DNA from: Clostridia bacterium
Lineage (GTDB): Bacteria; Bacillota; Clostridia; Christensenellales; Borkfalkiaceae
Length of the DNA: 64,000 nucleotides
Direction of reading: 5' to 3'
Assembly (NCBI GenBank): GCA_029059705.1
Contig: JAIDVM010000015.1
Coordinates: forward strand, 62,001-126,000
Shown here: piece after piece, positions 51,623-58,883 of the stretch
Layout of the letters: every line of letters starts with the position of its first letter
How positions within the stretch are numbered: position 1 is the first letter of the stretch
The notes under the pieces: generated by a model
What the model saw: only the letters and a program-made list of their open reading frames with translations
The model's database searches: none
What the model was told of the DNA's origin: nothing
Program-made: the position numbers and the translations under genes

Positions 51623-54600
51623 ATGGGACTTATAAAATATATACTCGGCGCGGACTCGCGCAGCGCCTTAAAAAAGCTCAATAAAATGGCTTTAAAGGTA
51701 GAAGAACTCGACGAAAAATACGCGGCAATGTCCGACGAAGAATTAAAGGGACAAACCCAAATTCTCAAAAACCGCCTTGCGGGCGGCGAAACGCTCGACG
51801 ATATCATGTACGACGCGTTCGCGGCTTTAAGAGAGGCAAGCTGGCGCGTGCTCAAAATGAAGCACTTCCACGTGCAGATTGTCGGCGGCATATGTCTGCA
51901 CCAAGGCAGAATTGCCGAAATGAAAACGGGCGAAGGTAAAACCCTCGTTTCAACACTCCCCGCATACCTCAACGCGCTCACGGGCAAGGGCGTGCATATC
52001 GTTACCGTCAACGACTACCTCGCCAAGCGCGACGCCGAGTGGATGGGCAAGGTTCACAAATTCATGGGCTTAACCGTCGGCGTGGTCGTCCCCGGCATGG
52101 ACGACGAGGACAAAAAGAAGTCCTACGCCTGCGACATAATCTACGCCACCAACAACGAGCTCGGCTTCGATTATCTTAGGGACAACTTAAAAACTTCAAT
52201 CCCCGCAATGGTTCAGCGCGAGCTCAACTATTGCATAATCGACGAGGTTGACAGCATTTTAATCGACGAGGCGAGAACCCCGCTCATAATTTCCGGACGC
52301 GGCGGCGAAAGCTCTATTTTGTACGAACAGGTAGATAAATTCGTCCGCACCCTGTCGGGCGGCTTCGACGACGACAAAAAGGACGCCGAAAAGAACGCGC
52401 CCACCCGCAAAAAGAAAGAGCTTTCCGAAAAGGAGCTTCAAGCGCAGCAAAAGCTTCAAGCCGTCCTCGAAGAAATGGAAAATTGGGACTATATAATCGA
52501 CAGAAAGGAAAAATCGGTAACCATTACCGAAAAGGGCGCCGAAAAAGCCGAAAGATTTTTCAATATCAAAAACCTCGGCGATATTGAAAACGCCGAACTC
52601 AACCACCATATTCAGCAAGCCTTAAAGGCTCACGAATTATTCCACAACGGCGAAGAATACATCGTCTCGCAGGACGGTGAAATTTTAATCGTCGACGAAT
52701 TTACGGGGCGCGTTTTAAACGGCAGAAGATATTCCGACGGACTTCATCAGGCAATCGAAGCCAAGGAAAAGGTTAAGGTAAAGGAAGAAAACAAAACCCA
52801 CGCAACCGTAACCTTCCAAAACTATTTCCGTTTATACTCAAAGCTCGCGGGCATGACGGGTACGGCAATGACCGAAGAGGACGAGTTCCGCACCATTTAC
52901 TCGCTGGACGTAGTTCCCATTCCCACCAACCGCCCCGTGCAGAGAATTGACGAAGCCGACATGATTTACTCCACAGTAGAGGGCAAAAAGAAGGCAATCG
53001 TCAACGAGGTGGTAAAACGCCACGAAAAAGGGCAGCCTATCTTAATAGGTACGGTAACCGTAGAAAAGTCCGAAGAAATTTCAAGGCTTTTAAGAAGAAA
53101 CGGCATAAAGCACAATATCTTAAACGCAAAAAACCACGAGCGCGAGGCTGAAATCGTCGCGCAGGCGGGCAGATTAAACGCCGTAACCATCGCCACCAAC
53201 ATGGCGGGGCGCGGCACCGACATTCTTTTGGGCGGCAACCCCGAATACCTCGCCAAAAAGCGCATGCGCGAAGAGGGCTACGACCACGAAATGGTAGAAG
53301 TTGCAATCTCCTATGCCGACAGGGAATTCACCCCCGAAGAGCAGACCGCGCGCGACAGATATGCCGAGCTTTACAAAAATTACAAGGCTGAAACCGACGC
53401 CGAAAAGCAGGAAGTAATCGCAGCCGGCGGCTTGTGCATAATAGGCACCGAGCGCCACGAATCCCGCCGTATCGACAACCAGCTCCGCGGACGAAGCGGT
53501 CGTCAGGGCGACCCCGGCAGCTCCGTGTTCTTCATTTCGCTCGAAGACGATTTGGCAAAACGCTTCGGCGGCGAAAGCATGAAAAGGCTTTACGAAGTCT
53601 TTAAAATCGACGACGACCAATGCCTTCAATCAAAAATGCTCACGCGCAGCGTCGAAAACGCCCAAAAGGCAATCGAGGGCAGAAACTTCGGCATAAGAAA
53701 GCACACCCTTCAATACGACGAAGTAATGAACGAACAGCGCAAAACCATCTACGGCGAGCGCATGAAAGTGTTAAAGGGCGAGGACGTGCACGGGCAAATG
53801 CTTAAATATATCCCCGACTATATCGCAAAAGTTTTAAGCGAAACGGTCGATACCTCGGCAATGCCCGAAAAGTGGGACGAGCTCGCCTTAAACGCCGCCC
53901 TCGCGCAAAAAGTCTACCCCGACGAATGCACGTTCGAAATCACGCGCGAAATGTTGGAGCGCTGGGATTACGAAAAGGCTTTAAACAAAATTTCAAAGGA
54001 AGTAATCAAAGCCTACGAGCAGAAAATAGTCAACATTGCCGACATGACCGAAGGGCAGGTAGACTATCACCAGATAGAGCGCAACGAGCTTTTGCGCTCG
54101 GTAGACCGAAACTGGATAGACCACATCGACGCAATGGACCAGCTCAGAAAGGGCATAGGCTTGCGCGGCTACGCCCAGCAAGACCCCGTAATCGCCTACA
54201 AGCAGGAAGGTTACGAAATGTTCGAAGAAATGATTGACCGCGTCCAAACCACAACCATTTCAAGGCTATTAAAGGGCAGAATAGTAAGGGTTGAACAACC
54301 CCGCCCCGCAATGCGCCCCATGCCCCAAACTCAAACGGGCATGAACCCGTCTGTTGCGGCTCGCGCCGAAGAAATCGCCAACAAGCGCGCTTCCGAAAAC
54401 CCCGCGCAGCAAAATAACGCAACCGAAAACGCGCCCGCACCCGCTAAGCCCGCGCAGGGCAGCGCCCCCTTAATAGGGCAAGCGCCCCAGCCCCCCAAGG
54501 ACTTGTTCACCAATATCGGCGGCAAGCAAATCCCCAAAACCGCGCCCAAATCGGCAAAAGTCGGCAGAAACGACCCCTGCCCCTGCGGCAGCGGCAAAAA

Positions 54601-54637
54601 GTATAAGGATTGTTGCTACTGGAAAGACAACAAGTAA
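51623..54637 (+). CDS. secA: Protein translocase ATPase SecA
   Basis: 1004 residues. Nucleotide site MKTGEGKTLVSTLPAYLNAL, DEVDSILIDEARTPLIISG, NMAGRGTDILLGG, and DNQLRGRSGRQGDPG. The C terminus keeps the SEC-C zinc motif (NDPCPCGSGKKYKDCCYW), used for SecB or ribosome contact. The linker before it is Ala/Pro/Gln-rich. It drives preprotein export through SecYEG. Stop codon TAA begins R2 copy 4. prfB follows, the common secA-prfB order, though here 245 bp of repeats lie between them. Confidence 0.98.
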   Translation: MGLIKYILGADSRSALKKLNKMALKVEELDEKYAAMSDEELKGQTQILKNRLAGGETLDDIMYDAFAALREASWRVLKMKHFHVQIVGGICLHQGRIAEMKTGEGKTLVSTLPAYLNALTGKGVHIVTVNDYLAKRDAEWMGKVHKFMGLTVGVVVPGMDDEDKKKSYACDIIYATNNELGFDYLRDNLKTSIPAMVQRELNYCIIDEVDSILIDEARTPLIISGRGGESSILYEQVDKFVRTLSGGFDDDKKDAEKNAPTRKKKELSEKELQAQQKLQAVLEEMENWDYIIDRKEKSVTITEKGAEKAERFFNIKNLGDIENAELNHHIQQALKAHELFHNGEEYIVSQDGEILIVDEFTGRVLNGRRYSDGLHQAIEAKEKVKVKEENKTHATVTFQNYFRLYSKLAGMTGTAMTEEDEFRTIYSLDVVPIPTNRPVQRIDEADMIYSTVEGKKKAIVNEVVKRHEKGQPILIGTVTVEKSEEISRLLRRNGIKHNILNAKNHEREAEIVAQAGRLNAVTIATNMAGRGTDILLGGNPEYLAKKRMREEGYDHEMVEVAISYADREFTPEEQTARDRYAELYKNYKAETDAEKQEVIAAGGLCIIGTERHESRRIDNQLRGRSGRQGDPGSSVFFISLEDDLAKRFGGESMKRLYEVFKIDDDQCLQSKMLTRSVENAQKAIEGRNFGIRKHTLQYDEVMNEQRKTIYGERMKVLKGEDVHGQMLKYIPDYIAKVLSETVDTSAMPEKWDELALNAALAQKVYPDECTFEITREMLERWDYEKALNKISKEVIKAYEQKIVNIADMTEGQVDYHQIERNELLRSVDRNWIDHIDAMDQLRKGIGLRGYAQQDPVIAYKQEGYEMFEEMIDRVQTTTISRLLKGRIVRVEQPRPAMRPMPQTQTGMNPSVAARAEEIANKRASENPAQQNNATENAPAPAKPAQGSAPLIGQAPQPPKDLFTNIGGKQIPKTAPKSAKVGRNDPCPCGSGKKYKDCCYWKDNK

Positions 54638-54757
54638 AACGCATATAAGCTACGCATAACATTGTCGTGCTTGCGTTTTCCTCGGGTCATGTACTTCATG
54701 TACACTCCCCGTCGTCGAGCCGCGCACTCCTCGTTCTGCTTGCTTCTCTGCGTTTTA
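54635..54757 (+). repeat. R2 structured repeat, copy 4 (between secA and prfB)
   Basis: Ends AAAACGCA and TGCGTTTT; apical stem TGTAC/GTACA (54690-54694 with 54700-54704); middle CTCG/CGAG (54681-54684 with 54716-54719). Starts on the secA stop codon. Confidence 0.85.
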
Positions 54758-54794
54758 GGGTTAGCGTAATCGCTCCCGCAATTTCACCCCCCCT

Positions 54795-54865
54795 TGTCAT
54801 TCTGAGGCTTGCCGAAGAATCTTTTTGCGCATTGCAAAGCAATTTCTTGCGCAAAAATCACACTA
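54795..54865 (+). repeat. R1 dispersed repeat with extended nested hairpin
   Basis: TGTCATTCTGAGGCTTGCCG then AAGAATC, followed by TTTTTGCGCA, a TTGC-AAA-GCAA hairpin, and TTGCGCAAAAA. Longer form of the TTTTTGCGCAAAAA tail seen at 35550. Confidence 0.8.
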
Positions 54866-54882
54866 CAATCAGGAATTACCCC

Positions 54883-55983
54883 ATGTTCAAAGCAGACGAT
54901 TACAGATTAAAATTAAAAGCCCTCTCGGATACCTTGTCCGAGGCAAAATACGCGCTCGATATCGACAACCTCGGTTCACGCCTTTCCCAATTAAAGGAAG
55001 AGCAGGAAAACCCCGAAGTCTGGCAGGATTTGGAAAAATCCAAAAAAATCGCGCGCGAAATTTCGGCTGTCGAAAATAAAATCGCCTCCTACGAAAGCGG
55101 CAAATCCGCGCTTGCCGACGCGTCCGCATTTATCGATTTAATCGAGGAAGCCGACGACGAAAGCTTAATCCCCGAGCTCGAAAACATGATTACCGCCGCC
55201 GCGGACGATATCGAAAACATGCGCATACGCGCGCTCCTCCGCGGCAAATACGACGGCAACAACGCAATTTTAAACCTCCACGCAGGCGCGGGCGGCACCG
55301 AAGCGTGCGACTGGACGCAAATGCTTTACCGCATGTACAGCCGCTACTGCGAACAGCAGGGCTTTAAAGTAACCGAGCTCGACTTCGAGGACGGCGACGA
55401 AGCGGGCATAAAAAGCGTTTCCTTCAAGGTCGAAGGCGAAAACGTCTACGGCTTTTTAAAGGCGGAAAAGGGAGTGCACCGCTTAGTCCGCATTTCCCCC
55501 TTCGACAGCAATAAACGAAGACACACCTCGTTCGCCTCGTTAGAGGTAATGCCCGAAATCGACGACGAAAACGAAGTCGAAATCAAGGACGAGGACATAA
55601 GAATAGACGTATACCGTTCAAGCGGCGCGGGCGGGCAAAAGGTAAACAAAACCGAAACGGCAATAAGAATTACCCACTTCCCCACGGGCATAGTGGTAAC
55701 CTGCCAAAACGAGCGCAGCCAGCTCCAAAACAAAGCCATGGCTTTCGAGTATTTGCGCGCAAAATTAATCGAAAGGCAAATCGCCGAGCGCGAAGCGGCC
55801 GACGCCGAAATCAAGGGCGAAATCAAAAAGATAGAGTGGGGCAGCCAGATAAGAAGCTACGTTTTCTGCCCTTACACCCTCGTAAAGGACCACCGCACGG
55901 GCTACGAAAACACCAACGTTCAGGCGGTTATGGACGGCGACATTCAGGGTTTTATAATCGACTACCTCAAAAAAACAGTTTAA
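54883..55983 (+). CDS. prfB: Peptide chain release factor 2, no programmed frameshift
   Basis: 366 residues from the ATG at 54883 (AGGAATT upstream). The GGQ loop (SSGAGGQKVNKTE) and the stop-reading tripeptide SPF in RISPFDSNKRR identify RF2, reading UGA and UAA. The reading frame is open through the region where most prfB genes carry an in-frame UGA and +1 frameshift, so the usual autoregulation is absent. In-frame codons upstream come from R1/R2 repeats and are not coding. The TAA begins a partial R2. Confidence 0.95.
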   Translation: MFKADDYRLKLKALSDTLSEAKYALDIDNLGSRLSQLKEEQENPEVWQDLEKSKKIAREISAVENKIASYESGKSALADASAFIDLIEEADDESLIPELENMITAAADDIENMRIRALLRGKYDGNNAILNLHAGAGGTEACDWTQMLYRMYSRYCEQQGFKVTELDFEDGDEAGIKSVSFKVEGENVYGFLKAEKGVHRLVRISPFDSNKRRHTSFASLEVMPEIDDENEVEIKDEDIRIDVYRSSGAGGQKVNKTETAIRITHFPTGIVVTCQNERSQLQNKAMAFEYLRAKLIERQIAEREAADAEIKGEIKKIEWGSQIRSYVFCPYTLVKDHRTGYENTNVQAVMDGDIQGFIIDYLKKTV

Positions 55984-56028
55984 ACCGCATATAAGCTTCG
56001 TTATGCTTTGTCAAACTCCGCGCCGCCA
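55981..56028 (+). repeat. R2 fragment (5' part) after prfB
   Basis: TAAACCGCATATAAGC then TTCG and a GC-rich piece; the 3' arm is missing. Stop codon of prfB is its first three bases. Confidence 0.7.
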
Positions 56029-56046
56029 CGCATATGTTTCACCCCG

Positions 56047-56070
56047 CAAGTGCAAAAAAACGCACTTGCC
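56047..56070 (+). promoter_or_regulatory. Hairpin in the tsaD leader
   Basis: GCAAGTGC, AAAAAAAC loop, GCACTTGC. An 8-bp stem 29 bases before the tsaD ATG; purpose unclear. Confidence 0.4.
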
Positions 56071-56098
56071 CCAAAACACACTTATAATTTCCCCGCAT

Positions 56099-57136
56099 AT
56101 GTACGACAAAACAACCTTCAAACTTAAAGAAAACCCCGTAATTTTGGGCTTGGAATCGAGCTGCGACGAAACCGCCGCCGCAATCATATGCGGCAGAAAG
56201 TTGCTTGCAAACCAAATCATTTCGTCAGCAACCGAACAAGCCAAATACGGCGGCGTCGTGCCCGAAATCGCCTCGCGCGCACATACCGAGGCTGTCGCAC
56301 ATGTCGTTTCCCGCACGTTAGCCGAAGCGCATATGCCCGCAACCGCAATCGACGCGGTCGCCGTCACCTACGGCGCGGGGCTTCTGGGCGCGCTCCTCGT
56401 CGGGTTGTCGTTCGCAAAAGCCTTTGCCTACGCCTTAAACGTGCCTTTAATCGCCGTCAACCACATCCGCGGTCACATGGCGGCAAGCTATTTAATCGAT
56501 ACAAGCTTAAAGCCCCCCTTCGTCACGCTTTTGGCAAGCGGCGGGCACACCGCAATTCTCCACACCCAAACCCCGACAAAATTCAAGGTTTTGGGCGGAA
56601 CGTGCGACGACGCCGCGGGCGAAGCATTCGATAAAGTCGCCAGAGTTCTCGGTTTAAGCTACCCCGGCGGGGTAAACGTCGAAAAGCTCGCAAAAAGCGG
56701 GCAAAACGCCGTCCCCCTCCCCAAATGTTTAGTTAAAAACTCGCAAAGCATGCAGTTTTCGTATAGCGGCTTAAAAACCGCGGTAATCAATTACTGCCAC
56801 AATAAAGAGCAAAAGGGCGAAGAGGTAGACAGGGAAAACGTCGCCTGCTCCTTCCAGCACGCGGCAATCGACCCGCTCGTCAAAAAAACGGTGGAGTGCG
56901 CGCAAAATCTGCGCGTAAGCACGGTGACCGCGGGCGGCGGGGTAATCGCCAACGGCTATTTAAGGGAGCAGCTCACAAAAGAGTGCCAAAAGGCGGGCTT
57001 AAAACTCGTCCTGCCCGAAAAAAAGTTCTGCACCGACAACGCGGCAATGATAGCGGCGGAAGGCTTAATCCAATATCAGGCGGGTAACTTCGCCGATTTA
57101 TCCCTTAACGCCGCCGCCCAAATCCCATTAGTTTAA
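56099..57136 (+). CDS. tsaD: tRNA N6-adenosine threonylcarbamoyltransferase (Kae1/TsaD)
   Basis: About 345 residues from the ATG at 56099; longer reading runs back into repeat DNA. Motifs: LGLESSCDETAAAI, the metal site NHIRGHMAA, LASGGHTAI, GEAFDKVARVLGL and a late VTAGGGVIANGYLRE. It attaches threonylcarbamoyl to A37 of ANN-reading tRNAs. No clear ribosome site. The TAA begins R2 copy 5. Confidence 0.95.
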   Translation: MYDKTTFKLKENPVILGLESSCDETAAAIICGRKLLANQIISSATEQAKYGGVVPEIASRAHTEAVAHVVSRTLAEAHMPATAIDAVAVTYGAGLLGALLVGLSFAKAFAYALNVPLIAVNHIRGHMAASYLIDTSLKPPFVTLLASGGHTAILHTQTPTKFKVLGGTCDDAAGEAFDKVARVLGLSYPGGVNVEKLAKSGQNAVPLPKCLVKNSQSMQFSYSGLKTAVINYCHNKEQKGEEVDRENVACSFQHAAIDPLVKKTVECAQNLRVSTVTAGGGVIANGYLREQLTKECQKAGLKLVLPEKKFCTDNAAMIAAEGLIQYQAGNFADLSLNAAAQIPLV

Positions 57137-57255
57137 AACGCGTATATGCTTCGCATAACTTTGTTGCGTTCCGCTTTTCGTCGGGTCGTTTACGCAAAGT
57201 AAACTCCCCTTGAAAATGCTCGCGCGCCTCGTTCTGCTCGTATCTCCGCGTTTTA
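57134..57255 (+). repeat. R2 structured repeat, copy 5 (after tsaD)
   Basis: Ends AAAACGCG and CGCGTTTT, a compensated A-to-G / T-to-C change in the outer stem relative to most copies. Apical stem GTTTAC/GTAAAC (57188-57193 with 57199-57204); middle TTTTC/GAAAA (57175-57179 with 57212-57216). Confidence 0.85.
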
Positions 57256-57272
57256 ATGCTCCCGCACCACCT

Positions 57273-57337
57273 TGTCATTCTGAGCGTAGCCGAAGAATCT
57301 TTTTGCGCGTTGCAAGGCAATTTTTGCGCAAAAATTC
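57273..57337 (+). repeat. R1 dispersed repeat with extended nested hairpin
   Basis: TGTCATTCTGAGCGTAGCCG then AAGAATC, with the TTTTTGCGC, TTGC/GCAA, TTGCGCAAAAA tail as at 54795 but with different loop bases. Confidence 0.8.
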
Positions 57338-57362
57338 CCCTATTTTAAAAAATAATTTCTTG

Positions 57363-57391
57363 TTGACAAAGCAAGAAAATTATTATATAAT
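57363..57391 (+). promoter_or_regulatory. Exact-consensus sigma-A promoter of the noncoding region
   Basis: TTGACA (57363-57368), a 17-base spacer and TATAAT (57386-57391). The only promoter in the window found with both boxes perfect. Confidence 0.85.
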
Positions 57392-57397
57392 TTAGCA

Positions 57398-57900
57398 AAT
57401 CATACCAAACGGGAGGAGTATTTTATATAAGATATTGCGCCGAAGGTAAATAACCATTTTCATGCTTTCGGTAACGTACAACTTAATAAAATTGTGAACA
57501 TAATTTAAAAGCTTGGTGCAAGTCTCTCTAAAATTCTTGTTCCGCAAAAACAATACGTTTATGAAATTATTTTGTTAAAAACTGTATTAAACAGCTTTTT
57601 AACTCCCCACGTTTATTCCAACCCGATAACGAGCTTAAAGAAAAGCGTGTCAGTCGTTTAAACGACGTGATATCCGTCTTAAAGAAAATTGTAATTGGTT
57701 AGGAAAAACGTTCATGAGTAAGTCGAAAAACCCTTAAAGGCAAAAACGAATTATCCGAATAATTTATTTTCCGCTTATTCTTAAACATAAAAATAATTCG
57801 TCATGGCGAAATTGTATTTTCGGTTATGAAGATTATTTAATCAGACGGCGCGGCACCGTGCGGCGCTCGGGTTCAAGCTTTTAAATTAGTAACCGTTCAC
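57398..57900 (+). ncRNA. Putative large structured noncoding RNA or very long leader
   Basis: About 500 bases with no open frame of note, more A/T-rich than its surroundings. Visible stems: CCGAA/TTCGG (57440-57444 with 57467-57471) enclosing GGT/ACC; GTTAAAAA-CTGT against ACAG-TTTTTAAC (57574-57603); the palindrome GTCGTTTAAACGAC (57653-57666); a long-range ACGAATTAT/ATAATTCGT pair (57746-57754 with 57793-57801); GATTATTTAATC (57831-57842); and a GC-rich block at 57848-57866. It lacks tmRNA, RNase P, SRP, T-box and common riboswitch marks. It could be a large ornate RNA (ROOL, OLE or GOLLD type) or the 5' leader of the NYN-LOTUS gene. No terminator is seen before that gene. Confidence 0.45.
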
Positions 57901-57938
57901 TCCTTTCGTTTTGTTGTGATTGATATGAGGTAAAAATC

Positions 57939-58706
57939 ATGAACAAAATTCACTCAAACGAAACGGTAATCGCCCTTTTAATCGACGGCGACAACGTGCA
58001 CAGCCGCTATATCGACGTAATCGAAAAAGAGCTTGCCATCACCGGCAATACGTCCTATAAGCGCCTTTACTACACGTCTAAAAACGGTATGCCCGGCGGC
58101 TGGGACGAGATGTGCAACGCGCACGCCCTCACCGTAAGGCAAATGCTCCCCTATGCAAAGAGCAACGGAAGCGTTAAAAACGTTGCCGACGCCGCGCTCA
58201 TTATCGATGCCATGGACATTTTGTACAGCGGCAACGTCAACTGCGTTTGCATAGTCGCAAGCGACAGCGACTACACCACCATCGTCAAAAGGCTCAGGGA
58301 ATCAAACATCAGCGTAATAGGCATGGGCGCAAAGCACACCCCCGCGGCGTTCGTAAAAGCCTGCACCGAGTTCAAGTGTTTAGAAGATTTATTGTCAAAA
58401 TACAACGCAGGCGAAGCTGTCGAACAGCTTTCGGTAGACGGAGTTTCGGCTGAAACCGAAGAGGAAGAAACCACCGTAACCCCTAAAAGCGAAATCGAAA
58501 ACTTCGTCGTAAACCTTCTCGAAGACGCCGGCGAAAAAATGGACTGCGGCGAAATCAAAAAGAGAATTTGCAAAATGTGGCCGGGTTTCAACGTAAAAAT
58601 TTACGGAGTAAACAAAACCCACAAGCTCTTCGACATGATGAAAAGCCTTCGGGTAATTCACGAAAAGGGCGGCAACATCAACATCGATTTGAAAAACCGC
58701 GACTAA
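57939..58706 (+). CDS. NYN-domain ribonuclease with C-terminal LOTUS/OST-HTH domain
   Basis: 255 residues. Residues 8-150 form a NYN (PIN-like) nuclease fold with acidic sites in ALLIDGDNV, ADAALIIDAMD and VASDSDYTTIV. A Glu/Thr-rich linker (residues 155-183) leads to a LOTUS/OST-HTH fold (ENFVVNLLEDAGEKMDCGEIKKRI to the end), a module that binds RNA. GAGGT precedes the ATG. It is probably an RNA-processing or decay enzyme; its placement after a 500-nt noncoding stretch suggests that RNA as target or leader, which is inference. Confidence 0.85.
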   Translation: MNKIHSNETVIALLIDGDNVHSRYIDVIEKELAITGNTSYKRLYYTSKNGMPGGWDEMCNAHALTVRQMLPYAKSNGSVKNVADAALIIDAMDILYSGNVNCVCIVASDSDYTTIVKRLRESNISVIGMGAKHTPAAFVKACTEFKCLEDLLSKYNAGEAVEQLSVDGVSAETEEEETTVTPKSEIENFVVNLLEDAGEKMDCGEIKKRICKMWPGFNVKIYGVNKTHKLFDMMKSLRVIHEKGGNINIDLKNRD

Positions 58707-58772
58707 AAACACGGCAAAACAAATCTCACCTAAAACAACAGGGTTAAAAATTCGGATAATTTAAAATCGCAG

Positions 58773-58807
58773 GGCGCGGCTAAAAGCCGCGCCTTGTTTC
58801 GTTTTTT
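58773..58807 (+). terminator. Terminator of the NYN-LOTUS gene
   Basis: GGCGCGGC, TAAAA loop, GCCGCGCC, then TTGTTTCGTTTTTT. Confidence 0.8.
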
Positions 58808-58826
58808 AAAAATCTTTTTAAAAACC

Positions 58827-58855
58827 TTTACTTTTTACCGCGCTTTTTATATAAT
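58827..58855 (+). promoter_or_regulatory. Promoter of ileS
   Basis: TTTACT (58827-58832), a 17-base spacer and TATAAT (58850-58855). The leader is about 20 bases, leaving no room for a T-box. Confidence 0.7.
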
Positions 58856-58883
58856 TGAAAATATAAAAATCGGAGTATTTTCT

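Noticed and set aside
54667-54882. N-terminal extension of prfB by 72 codons
   Set aside because: The extension is translated R2 and R1 repeat DNA; the ribosome site and family start point to 54883.
57398-57900. tmRNA, RNase P RNA, 6S RNA, SRP RNA, cobalamin or glycine riboswitch in the 57.4-57.9 kb region
   Set aside because: Short resemblances (GGTGCAAGTC, GCGCCGAAGG, GGTTCAA) were seen, but the surrounding conserved blocks of each class are missing.
58707-58883. T-box leader ahead of ileS
   Set aside because: Only a plain terminator and a promoter with a leader of about 20 bases are present.
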